In this document: positions 45,807-53,245 of the stretch, piece after piece
Numbering within the stretch: position 1 is the first letter of the stretch
How the letters are laid out: each line of letters starts with the position of its first letter
Source of the DNA: Actinotalea soli
Lineage (GTDB): Bacteria > Actinomycetota > Actinomycetes > Actinomycetales > Cellulomonadaceae
Assembly (NCBI RefSeq): GCF_017565425.1
Contig: NZ_JAGEMK010000010.1
Location: 1-64,000 of the forward strand
Direction of reading: 5' to 3'
Length of the DNA: 64,000 nucleotides
Program-made: the position numbers and the translations under genes
The notes under the pieces: generated by a model
What the model was told of the DNA's origin: nothing
Seen by the model: the letters and a program-made list of their open reading frames with translations, nothing else
Database searches by the model: none

Positions 45807-46817
45807 ATGTCCGTCGTCGCCGCCGCCGACCCGCAGCGCAGGGTCCAGCCGGCGTCCCGCGGGTTCCAGGTCCAGGTCGCGCGCACCCGCCGCCTGAGCC
45901 CCAGCTTCCTGCGGATGACCTTCACCGGCCCGGACCTCGACGAGTTCGGCACCGAGGGCCTGGACCAGCGGATCAAGCTCGTGCTCCCCAACGCCTGCGG
46001 CGACCAGGTCGACGTCGCGGCCTTCACCGGCGCCGACTGGTACGCGGCCTGGCGCGAGCTCCCCGACGACCAGCGCAACCCGCTGCGGACCTACACCGTG
46101 CGCGCGGTGCGCCCCCTCGAGCGCGAGGTCGACGTCGACGTCGTGCTGCACGGGGTGGACCCCGGCGCGGTCACCACGCGGGGCTGCGGGCTGGCCCAGC
46201 TCATCGGCTGCGCGTGCAAGGCCCAGGTCGGCCCCGCCGTGAAGTGGTGCGCGGCCGCCCGCCCCGGCGACTCCCTGGTGCTCATCGGCCCGAACGCCCT
46301 GCACGAGGGCCCCAGCGCGGGCATCGAGTGGCGCCCCCCGGCTGACGCGACCTGCATGCTCCTCGCCGGGGACGAGACGGCCGCCCCGGCGATCTGCTCG
46401 ATCCTCGAGCGGCTGCCCGCGGGCACCCGAGCCCACGCCTACGTCGAGGTCCCCACCGAGCACGACGAGCTCGACGTGCACCTGCCCGAGGGCGTCGAGC
46501 TGCGGTGGCTGCCCCGCCGCACCAGCGAGGGCGTCGCGCCGCACGGCAGCCTCATGACCGAGGCCGTCCAGACCACCGCGGCCCGCCTGGCTCGGGCCCG
46601 GCACGCCGGGGTCGAGCCCGAGGACGTCGACGTCGACAACGCGATCCTCTGGGACACCACCCGCGCCACGAGCGCCCCCGACGGCGTGTACACCTGGATC
46701 GCGGGGGAGGCGGCCGTGGTCAAGGGGATCCGCCGCTACCTGGTGCGCGACCTCGGGATCGACCGCCGTGCCGTGGCGTTCATGGGCTACTGGCGCGAGG
46801 GCCGCGCGGAGAGCTGA
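45807..46817 (+). CDS. Siderophore-interacting protein, FAD-dependent ferric reductase
   Basis: A 336-residue SIP (ViuB/YqjH-like) protein that reduces ferric siderophores in the cytoplasm to release iron. The FAD-binding barrel has RLSPSFLRMTFTGPDLDEF and the flavin motif NPLRTYTVRAVRP. The NAD(P)H domain has LLAGDETAAPAICSILE and the C-terminal YTWIAGEAAVVKGIRRYLVRDLGIDRRAVAFMGYWREG, both family hallmarks. ATG 45807 with TGAGGAG upstream. Iron control is indicated by the box at 45749. Its 3' end overlaps the convergent acyltransferase gene by 38 bases. Confidence 0.92.
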   Translation: MSVVAAADPQRRVQPASRGFQVQVARTRRLSPSFLRMTFTGPDLDEFGTEGLDQRIKLVLPNACGDQVDVAAFTGADWYAAWRELPDDQRNPLRTYTVRAVRPLEREVDVDVVLHGVDPGAVTTRGCGLAQLIGCACKAQVGPAVKWCAAARPGDSLVLIGPNALHEGPSAGIEWRPPADATCMLLAGDETAAPAICSILERLPAGTRAHAYVEVPTEHDELDVHLPEGVELRWLPRRTSEGVAPHGSLMTEAVQTTAARLARARHAGVEPEDVDVDNAILWDTTRATSAPDGVYTWIAGEAAVVKGIRRYLVRDLGIDRRAVAFMGYWREGRAES

Positions 46818-47895
46818 CCGACCCCGCCCGTCGACCTCGCGGTCCGTGCTCCGTCGGACCGAAGAGACCTCCCAGCCCGACGGCGAGCAGCCGTCCGTGC
46901 ACCAGGAGGCACAGCCACACCAGCAGGGCTGTGAGCAGGAGCGGCTCCACGACCGCGAGCACCGTCCCGAGCGGACCGTTCGTCGGGATGCCCCCGCCGA
47001 GGGCGCCCGCTCCTCGGTCGAGGAGGGCCAGCAGGGGGAGGTGGAGCACGTAGACGGGGAGGGTGCGGGTCCCCAGCCACGCCAGGCCGCGTGCCCCGCG
47101 CGGCATCCGACGCGCGACCACGACGGCCAGCAGGACGCCGAAGAGGACCGCGGTCACCGACACGGCCGGCCAGACGCCGTAGACCTGCCGTGCCCCGAGC
47201 AGGCCCATCGCCGCCGAGGCCCCTGCGTAGAGGACGAGGGCCAGCGCGGTCCGTGGCACGGTCGCGCGGTCGGCGAAGCGCCGCACCGGGACGCGGAGGC
47301 GGAGCGCCCCGAGGAAGAAGACCAGGTTCTGGGTGACCTGCCACCGGTTCCCGCCGTCCGGGAGGAGGTCGGCGGAGGCCGCCGCGGACACCAGGAACGC
47401 CAGGGGCAGCAGCCAGACGGTCGGCACGCGCGCCGTGACCTTCGCCAGGAGGAAGTACAGCGCGAGGGCGTAGAGGTACCAGAGGTTCGTCGGGCTGAGG
47501 AGCAGGTGCTCGACGAGCTCGGTGAGGGAGCGTGCACGAGCGGTGTCGACGCCGGGCGTGAGGGAGAAGAGGGCTGTGTGGATCAGCAGCCAGAGCGCGT
47601 ACAGCCCGGCGAACCGCCAGACCCGCCGCCGGAGCAGGTCCCGCCAGGGCGCGGACACCGCGGAGGCGGCGAACAACCCCGAGACGGCGAAGAACAGCGG
47701 CATCCGCATCGGGGCCAGCTGCGCGGTGGAGAACGACCAGGCGGCCGGGACGAGACCGGCCTCCCACCCGACGTCGCGGTAGTGCTTGGTGACGACGTGC
47801 CACAGCACGACCAGGACGATGCAGAGTCCCTTCGCGACGTCGGGCCACAGCTCTCGGCCACGGGCCCCGGTGCTCGCCGTCACGTCGTCGGCCAT
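46780..47895 (-). CDS. Acyltransferase-3 family membrane protein, candidate VanT membrane-domain equivalent
   Basis: A 371-residue integral membrane protein with about ten helices. The N-terminal ELWPDVAKGLCIVLVVLWHVV (about 15-35) holds the His of Acyl_transf_3 proteins. MPLFFAVSGLFAASAV and the late LGTRTLPVYVLHLPLL helix also fit that family. It is the last of four overlapping genes; its ATG lies 16 bases inside the end of the ligase gene. VanT serine racemases carry an acyltransferase-3-like membrane domain fused to the racemase, and the VanL type encodes the two parts separately. By position this gene could be that part, supplying L-serine. A true acyltransferase modifying cell-envelope sugars is the alternative. 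The relationship to VanT is family-level only. Confidence 0.7.
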   Translation of the reverse strand: MADDVTASTGARGRELWPDVAKGLCIVLVVLWHVVTKHYRDVGWEAGLVPAAWSFSTAQLAPMRMPLFFAVSGLFAASAVSAPWRDLLRRRVWRFAGLYALWLLIHTALFSLTPGVDTARARSLTELVEHLLLSPTNLWYLYALALYFLLAKVTARVPTVWLLPLAFLVSAAASADLLPDGGNRWQVTQNLVFFLGALRLRVPVRRFADRATVPRTALALVLYAGASAAMGLLGARQVYGVWPAVSVTAVLFGVLLAVVVARRMPRGARGLAWLGTRTLPVYVLHLPLLALLDRGAGALGGGIPTNGPLGTVLAVVEPLLLTALLVWLCLLVHGRLLAVGLGGLFGPTEHGPRGRRAGSVSSPRGPRASSP

Positions 47896-48848
47896 CGCGC
47901 GCCCTCGACGAGCCGGCCCACCAGGTCCTCGTACGCGAGCCCCGCGGCGCGGAACATCCGCGGCACCTGCGATGCCGCCGTGAGACCGGGCATGGTGTTC
48001 ACCTCGTTGAAGACGACGCCCTCGTCGGTGAGGAAGAAGTCCATCCGGGCGACGCCGCCGCAGCCGAACGCGTCGAAGAGGGTGAGCGCAGCACGGGTCA
48101 GGGCGTCGGCCTCCTCGGGAGCGAGCAACGCCGGGACGGTGAACCGTGCGGAGCCGTCGTACTTGGTGCGCGTGTCGAAGAGACCGTCCGTGTGGATCTC
48201 CAGGGCGGGGGCGGCCCACCGAGAGCCGTCCGGTTCGCGCAGGACGGCGACGTCGATCTCGCGACCACGGATCGGCTGCTCGACCAGCACCCTGCCGTCG
48301 CCCGAGACCCGGCCCGCCGCCCTGATGGCCGCCATGAGCTCGGACGCGTCCCGGGCGAGCGAGACGCCGTGGCTCGAGCCCGAGGCCACCGGCTTCACGA
48401 CGACCTCCCGGGAGAACGCCACGGCCTCGGCCTCGACCGCCGGCACCACGACGCCGGGGGCGACCCGCACGCCTGCGTCCTGCGCGACGAGCTTGGCCAG
48501 GTGCTTGTCCATCCCCACGGCGCCGGTGGTGACCCCCGACCCGACGACCCGCACCTGCGCGAGCGAGCACAGGGCCGCGAGGACCCCGTCCTCACCGCGA
48601 GGCCCGTGCACGCAGGGGAAGACGACGTCCGAAGCCGCCAGGAACGACGTCGCCGCGACGAGGCTCTCCCCGGCGGTCGCCCCGAGCGCGTCGCCCTCCG
48701 CCCGCCAGACGCCGTCCGTCCCGATCTCGAGCAGGAGGACCGAGTGCCCCGAGCTCCACAGGGCATCGGCCACCGCGACCGCCGAGGCGGCCGAGACGTG
48801 GTGCTCGACGTTCTGCCCGCCCCCGATGACTGCCACGCGCTCACTCAT
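47880..48848 (-). CDS. D-alanine:D-alanine/D-serine ligase-like enzyme (Van-type ATP-grasp)
   Basis: A 322-residue ATP-grasp ligase of the Ddl/Van family. The N-terminal Glu is in GGGQNVEHHVSAAS (residues 9-22). The ATP site has VVVKPVASGSSHGVS (149-163) and GREIDVAVL (195-203), and metal ligands lie in ARMDFFL and VFNEVNTMPGLT (279-290). The omega loop reads GLFDTRTKY (222-230). Lys-Tyr is kept as in D-Ala-D-Ala and D-Ala-D-Ser ligases, whereas D-lactate ligases replace this Tyr environment. The preceding Phe (instead of Tyr) recalls VanC/VanG-type FFDF-EKY loops. Placed between a racemase and a membrane protein and behind vanRS/vanY-like genes, it is most simply a D-Ala-D-Ser ligase; a second Ddl is the alternative. 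The start overlaps the racemase stop (ATGA). Confidence 0.8.
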   Translation of the reverse strand: MSERVAVIGGGQNVEHHVSAASAVAVADALWSSGHSVLLLEIGTDGVWRAEGDALGATAGESLVAATSFLAASDVVFPCVHGPRGEDGVLAALCSLAQVRVVGSGVTTGAVGMDKHLAKLVAQDAGVRVAPGVVVPAVEAEAVAFSREVVVKPVASGSSHGVSLARDASELMAAIRAAGRVSGDGRVLVEQPIRGREIDVAVLREPDGSRWAAPALEIHTDGLFDTRTKYDGSARFTVPALLAPEEADALTRAALTLFDAFGCGGVARMDFFLTDEGVVFNEVNTMPGLTAASQVPRMFRAAGLAYEDLVGRLVEGARWPTT

Positions 48849-50029
48849 GGTGCCTGCCTCGGCACCCGCGGACCGATGCCCGTGACGATCGCGTGAGGGA
48901 TGGTCCCCGCCCACCCGGCCCACTCCTTGATCGTCGGGGCGCTCGTCCCCCGCGGGCCGAAGACGGTGGCGGTCGTCCCCTGCGGGAACGCGCGGGCTCC
49001 CGTGTCGACCACGACCTGGTCCATCGAGACGCGCCCCACGACGCGGTACCGGCGCCCGTCGATCCCCACCGACGCCTCGGCGGCGAGCTCCCGCGGGATG
49101 CCGTCGCCGTACCCGACACCCAGGACGCTCAGGTGGGTCGGGGCGGTCGTCACGTGGGCGCCGCCGTACCCCACCGGGGTGCCCGCGGGGACCTCGGTGG
49201 TGTGCACGACGGGGGCGGTCAACGTGGCGGCGCCGCGCAACGACGTCGTGCCTGACGGGTCGATCCCCACCAGGCCCGCACCGATCCGCACCATCTCGAA
49301 GTGCGTCGCCGGGTCGGTCAGGGTCGCGGCCGTCGTGCCCAGGTGCGACAGCAGAGGCCACAGGCCCGCAGCCACAGCGGCCTGCAGGCCAGCCGCGTAG
49401 GCCCCGATCCCGGTGCGGTTGCGAGCGGGGTCCCCGTGGTCGGCGTCGGGCAGGTGTCCCATCAGGCCCACGACGCGGATGCGGCCCCGCTCCTGCGCCT
49501 GCTGCGCGACCCGGAGCGCCACCGGCCAGTCCGCCCGGGGGAGCCCTCCGCGGGCCATCCCGGTGTCGAGGTGCAGGTGCACCCGCACCACCGACGGGGC
49601 GGCCGCCACCACGTGCTGCAGGTCCTCGACCGAACCGACCGCCACGTCGGTGCCGGTGCGGGCGGCCAGGTCGACGTCGATGCCTCCGGGATGCAGCCAG
49701 CTGAGCACGGGCTGGGTGATGCCTGCGCGTCGGAGCAGCGCGGCGTCGGCCACGTCGGTGACACCCAGCCACGAGGCGCCCGCCGCCACCGCCGCACGGG
49801 CGACCGTGAGCATGCCGTGCCCGAACCCGTCGGCCTTGACCACGGCCATCACCTGGGCGTCGGTGCGCGAGCGGATGGTGCGGACGTTGGCCTCGATCGC
49901 TGCCGCGTCGACATGGAGGGCCGGACCGGACGGGCCCGTGGTCGTGGGCTCTGCCCGCTCGACGGGCAGCTGAGCGTCGCGCGGTGGTGGGGGCCCTGGC
50001 ACCGCGGTCGTGGCCGCGCGGGAGCTCAC
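48845..50029 (-). CDS. PLP-dependent alanine/serine racemase, VanT racemase-domain type
   Basis: A 394-residue fold III racemase with a disordered N-terminal extension (about 1-35) and no membrane domain. The PLP lysine is Lys65 in VMAVVKADGFGHG, and the second catalytic base is Tyr307 in GVGYGDGIPRE. Substrate-side motifs are VSMDQVVVD and RVPR at the end. The conserved Tyr of alanine racemases in the C-terminal TINYE motif (Tyr354 of the Geobacillus enzyme) is His379 here (GTIPHAI). VanT serine racemases also lack that Tyr (Asn), and a Tyr-to-Asn change is known to raise serine racemisation. GYGDGIPR also recalls VanT. The GTG at 50029 overlaps the carboxypeptidase stop (GTGA). A housekeeping alr is presumably elsewhere. 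Confidence 0.82.
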   Translation of the reverse strand: MSSRAATTAVPGPPPPRDAQLPVERAEPTTTGPSGPALHVDAAAIEANVRTIRSRTDAQVMAVVKADGFGHGMLTVARAAVAAGASWLGVTDVADAALLRRAGITQPVLSWLHPGGIDVDLAARTGTDVAVGSVEDLQHVVAAAPSVVRVHLHLDTGMARGGLPRADWPVALRVAQQAQERGRIRVVGLMGHLPDADHGDPARNRTGIGAYAAGLQAAVAAGLWPLLSHLGTTAATLTDPATHFEMVRIGAGLVGIDPSGTTSLRGAATLTAPVVHTTEVPAGTPVGYGGAHVTTAPTHLSVLGVGYGDGIPRELAAEASVGIDGRRYRVVGRVSMDQVVVDTGARAFPQGTTATVFGPRGTSAPTIKEWAGWAGTIPHAIVTGIGPRVPRQAP

Positions 50030-50652
50030 TCGCCCGCCCCCGGGGCCGCGGACGCGTCCGGGATCAGCTCTGGGCACCCGTCCTCGGGGGCCTCGGGCCG
50101 CAGCTCGATGTGCCACACCTCGTTCGCGTAGACCTGGCACAACCCGAACGGGGCACCGTGGCGACTGAGCCACTCGGCCGTCGCATACGGTCCGACGTCG
50201 ACGGCGTCCCCCGTCACGTGGGCCGAGGTCTCGGCGGAGGCGACCCAGCGGGCCGCCTCCTCGGCGGAACCGTAGGTGCGCAGGGCGTCCTCCTGCAGCC
50301 ACTGCTGGTAGGCCGCGGACCGCCAGCCGCTCGTGACGTGCAGCGGTCGCCCGTCGGCCTCGACGACGCTCGCCGCCTCACGCAGGGCGGCGAGGAGGGC
50401 GGGGTCCAGACGCGAGACCGAGGGGACGGAGTCGTCGAACGGCGAGACGGTCTCGCCGTCGGGGATGCGACCGTCGGCGGCCGTGGGCTCGGTCGGCCCT
50501 CCCGTGAGGGTCGCGCCGAGGAAGGACGCGAGGCCGAGGCCGAGGGCCAGGAGCGCCGCGACGGTCGCGGCCGTGCGACGACGAGCTCTTCGGGGGGTAC
50601 CCGGGCGAGGCTCGGTCCTCTGCTGGGGGGCGGGGTCGGTGCGTACGGGCAT
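50026..50652 (-). CDS. Membrane-anchored M15 D,D-carboxypeptidase (VanY/VanXY-like)
   Basis: A 208-residue protein. An Arg-rich cytoplasmic N terminus (about 1-27) and one signal-anchor helix (about 28-49) precede an extracytoplasmic M15B peptidase domain. It contains VTSGWRSAAYQQWLQ (substrate Arg111) and SAHVTGDAVDVG with zinc ligands His145 and Asp152. NEVWHIEL carries the catalytic Glu178 and zinc ligand His181. All catalytic residues are intact. In van operons such enzymes remove the terminal D-Ala so that only the modified precursor stays. As a membrane-bound enzyme it looks like VanY rather than a cytosolic VanXY. It is the first gene of the four-gene minus-strand unit, divergent from vanR. 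ATG 50652 was chosen for the anchor topology; no strong Shine-Dalgarno is visible. Confidence 0.82.
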   Translation of the reverse strand: MPVRTDPAPQQRTEPRPGTPRRARRRTAATVAALLALGLGLASFLGATLTGGPTEPTAADGRIPDGETVSPFDDSVPSVSRLDPALLAALREAASVVEADGRPLHVTSGWRSAAYQQWLQEDALRTYGSAEEAARWVASAETSAHVTGDAVDVGPYATAEWLSRHGAPFGLCQVYANEVWHIELRPEAPEDGCPELIPDASAAPGAGE

Positions 50653-50684
50653 GGGTCGAGCCAACGGGGCAGGGTGTTGCCGCT

Positions 50685-50732
50685 GCGTATCGGCTCTCGC
50701 ATACGCCGGCGATACACCCCCGCGCATAAGGT
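50685..50732. promoter_or_regulatory. Divergent control region of the van-like cluster
   Basis: Only 86 bases separate the two divergent operons. GCGTAT (50685-50690) and ATACGC (50701-50706) form a perfect inverted repeat with a 10-base centre. GTATCGGC (50687-50694) and GGCGATAC (50708-50715) form an overlapping one with one mismatch. CGCATA recurs at 50698 and 50723. TAAGGT (50727-50732) lies six bases before the vanR-like GTG, a leaderless -10. These repeats are likely binding sites of the adjacent response regulator. Confidence 0.5.
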
Positions 50733-50738
50733 CGCCCT

Positions 50739-51434
50739 GTGCGCGTGCTGATCGTCGAGGACGAGCCGGACCTTGCCGCGGCCGTCCGCGACGGGCTCCG
50801 GCTCGAGGCGATCGCTGCGGACGTCGCGCACGACGGCGACAGCGCCCTCGAGCTGCTGAGCATCAACTCCTACGCCGTGGCGGTGCTCGACCGCGACGTC
50901 CCTGGCCCCTCGGGTGACGACGTCGCGCGCTGGATCGTCGACTCCGGGTCGCGCACGCCGATCCTCATGCTGACGGCTGCCGACCGTCTGGACGACAAGG
51001 CCAGCGGCTTCGAGCTGGGTGCCGACGACTACCTGACCAAGCCCTTCGCGATGCGTGAGCTCGTGCTGCGGGTCCGCGCCCTCGGCCGCCGGGCCGCCCC
51101 GCACACCCCGCCGACCCTCGAGCTCGCCGACCTCCGGCTCGACCCGTTCCGGCGCGAGGTCTTCCGGGGCGGCAGGTACGTCGCGGTCACGCGCAAGCAG
51201 TTCGCCGTGCTCGAGGTGCTCATGGCGGCCGGTGGTGGTGTGGTCAGCGCCGAGCAGCTGCTCGCGCAGGCGTGGGACGAGAACGCCGACCCCTTCACCA
51301 ACGCGGTGCGGATCACGATCTCGCAGCTGCGCAAGCGCCTGGGCGAACCCTGGCTCATCGGCACCGTCCCGGGGGCGGGGTACCGCATCGAGACCGGGGA
51401 GCCCGCCCGGTCCGCGGAGGTGGAGGGTGGGTAG
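50739..51434 (+). CDS. OmpR-family response regulator, VanR-like
   Basis: A 231-residue two-domain regulator. The receiver has the acidic pocket VEDEPD (7-11), phospho-acceptor Asp51 in AVAVLDRDVPGPSGDDV, switch Thr in ILMLTAADR and Lys in YLTKPF. The winged-helix output domain (about 130-225) contains FRGGRYVAVTRKQFAVLEVLM and NAVRITISQLRKRLG. The LDRDVPG motif is shared with VanR and related actinobacterial regulators. GTG start is leaderless after TAAGGT. It overlaps the sensor kinase gene by eight bases and faces away from the four cell-wall genes, which it most likely controls. Confidence 0.85.
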   Translation: MRVLIVEDEPDLAAAVRDGLRLEAIAADVAHDGDSALELLSINSYAVAVLDRDVPGPSGDDVARWIVDSGSRTPILMLTAADRLDDKASGFELGADDYLTKPFAMRELVLRVRALGRRAAPHTPPTLELADLRLDPFRREVFRGGRYVAVTRKQFAVLEVLMAAGGGVVSAEQLLAQAWDENADPFTNAVRITISQLRKRLGEPWLIGTVPGAGYRIETGEPARSAEVEGG

Positions 51435-52530
51435 GCGGGGCCTGTCCGCGCGGTTGCGGCTCACCCTCAGCTACGCGGCGCTCGTCGCCGTCGTGAGTGC
51501 GCTGCTGCTGGCGGTCGTCCTGCTCTTCCTCCTGCGCTACGTGCCCGAGGGCAACATCGTCCTCCTGGGACCTGGTCAGTCGGCGACCTTCGTGCCCGAC
51601 CGGTCCGACCTCCTGCGCGCCTTCGTGCCGGCGGCGGCCGTCAGCATCCTGCTGTCCTTCGCCCTCGGGATGCTCGGGGGGTGGTGGCTCGCCGGCCGGG
51701 TGCTGCGGCCGCTCGCCGCCCTCGGCGACGCGGCACGGCGAGCCGCGGCGGGGTCGCTGGCGCACCGGATCGGACCGCGCGGACCGCAGGACGAGTTCCG
51801 TGAGGTCGCCGAGGCCTTCGACGCGATGCTGGCACGGATCGAGCGGAGCGTCGACGAGCACCGACGCTTCGCGGCCGACGCCTCGCACGAGCTCCGCACC
51901 CCGCTGGCCACCACGAGGGCGGTCCTCGACGTCGCCGCGGCCGACCCGGAGGTGGACACGCAGCAGGTCCTCGCGCGGCTCCGCGCCGCGAACGATCGGG
52001 CCGTCGCCGTCACCGAGTCCCTGCTGCTCATCGCGCGGACGGACGCCGTCCCGCCCGAGCGGGTCGAGGTCGACCTGGCCCTCGTCCTGGAGGACGCGGT
52101 CGAGACCCTCGCGCACCTCGCCGAGTCACGGGGGGTCGAGCTGCGGGTCGACGCGCGGCCCGCCGTCGTCCGCGGGGACGAGGCCCTGCTCCAGCGGCTC
52201 GCCGTCAACCTGGTCCAGAACGCCGTCGTGCACAATGTGGCCACCGGCGGGTGGGTCCAGGTGGGCGCCCACAGCTCGGGCGGCGAGGCCCGCCTCACGG
52301 TCGAGAACACCGGCGGCGTCCTGACGCCGGAGGAGGTGGTGCGGCTGACAGCCCCGTTCCACCGTGGTGCGGGGCGGGCGCGCACGAGCGATCACGGCGG
52401 CGCAGGCCTCGGCCTGGCCATCGTGACGTCGATCCTCGACGCGCACGGCGGCACCCTCGTGCTCACGCCGCGGGACGAGGGCGGCCTGGTCGCGACCGCA
52501 GCCTTCGCCGCCGTCGCGGGGCGCCCGTGA
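51427..52530 (+). CDS. Sensor histidine kinase, VanS-like
   Basis: A 367-residue membrane kinase with two transmembrane helices (about 13-37 and 66-90) around a short extracytoplasmic loop of about 30 residues. A HAMP domain (about 91-145) follows. The H box FAADASHELRTPL has phospho-acceptor His154. N box NLVQNAVVHN and G boxes GGAGLGLAIV follow. The small outer loop resembles intramembrane-type sensing, or VanS types with little periplasmic domain, so the trigger (glycopeptide or envelope stress) cannot be read from it. The GTG at 51427 overlaps the regulator gene. It ends 68 bases before the PaiB-like gene. Confidence 0.85.
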   Translation: MGRRGLSARLRLTLSYAALVAVVSALLLAVVLLFLLRYVPEGNIVLLGPGQSATFVPDRSDLLRAFVPAAAVSILLSFALGMLGGWWLAGRVLRPLAALGDAARRAAAGSLAHRIGPRGPQDEFREVAEAFDAMLARIERSVDEHRRFAADASHELRTPLATTRAVLDVAAADPEVDTQQVLARLRAANDRAVAVTESLLLIARTDAVPPERVEVDLALVLEDAVETLAHLAESRGVELRVDARPAVVRGDEALLQRLAVNLVQNAVVHNVATGGWVQVGAHSSGGEARLTVENTGGVLTPEEVVRLTAPFHRGAGRARTSDHGGAGLGLAIVTSILDAHGGTLVLTPRDEGGLVATAAFAAVAGRP

Positions 52531-52597
52531 GCCTGGGGCGGCGTGATCGTGGCACAGTCGGCCCTGACCGCGAGACGCCCAACCCGAAGGGCCGCCG

Positions 52598-53245
52598 ATG
52601 ATCGACACCCCCGACTACGCCCTGACCGACGAGGCGCGCGTGCGGGAGCTCATCACCGAGCACGGCTGGGCCACGCTGGTCAGCCACACCGCCGAGGGCC
52701 TGGTCGCCTCCCACGTGCCCGTGCTGCTCGAGGACGGCCCCGAGCTCACCGTGGTCAGCCACGTGGGCCGGCCCGACGACGCCCTGCACGGCCTCGGGTC
52801 CGGCGAGGTGCTGCTGGTCGTCGAGGGCCCCTACGGCTACGTCTCGCCCGGCTGGTACGGCACCAGCCCCGCGGTCCCCACCTGGAACTACCTGGCCGTG
52901 CATCTGCACGGCACCCCCGAGCTGCTCGACGCCGAGGACACCTACCGCGTGCTCTCGGACACCACCGACCGCTACGAGGCCCCCATGCCCCACCCGATCG
53001 GCCTGCCCGACGTCGCCGAGTACGCCCACCGGATCGCCCCCGGGGCCGCCGGCTTCCGGCTGCGGGTGACCCGCTGGCAGGGCAAGGCGAAGCTCAGCCA
53101 GGACAAGCCCCGCGAGGTCGCCGAGCGCGTCGTCGCCCACCTCGAGCAGCCGGCGGGGCAGGCGGACCACCCGTACTCGAACCCGGCGCTGGCCCGGGAG
53201 ATGCGGGCCGAGATGGCACGGCAGGACGCCGAGGAGCTGCGGTGA
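52598..53245 (+). CDS. PaiB-like FMN-binding protein
   Basis: A 215-residue protein of the FMN_bind_2 (PaiB) family. It begins with a DEARVRELITEHGWATLVSHTAEGLVASHVPVLLE strand pair. The flavin-fold core GYVSPGWYGTSPAVPTWNYLAVHLHG is highly typical, as is the C-terminal KLSQDKPREVAERVV. Bacillus PaiB was described as a negative regulator of sporulation and protease genes, but most homologues are uncharacterised flavin proteins. The ATG at 52598 has GAAGGG upstream. Its stop overlaps the next gene (GTGA), placing it in an operon with an amidohydrolase rather than with the kinase. Confidence 0.9.
   Translation: MIDTPDYALTDEARVRELITEHGWATLVSHTAEGLVASHVPVLLEDGPELTVVSHVGRPDDALHGLGSGEVLLVVEGPYGYVSPGWYGTSPAVPTWNYLAVHLHGTPELLDAEDTYRVLSDTTDRYEAPMPHPIGLPDVAEYAHRIAPGAAGFRLRVTRWQGKAKLSQDKPREVAERVVAHLEQPAGQADHPYSNPALAREMRAEMARQDAEELR

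Noticed and set aside
48845-50029. Treating the racemase simply as the housekeeping alanine racemase
   Set aside because: Operon position between carboxypeptidase and ligase genes and the missing active-site Tyr argue against it, although it cannot be fully excluded without the rest of the genome.
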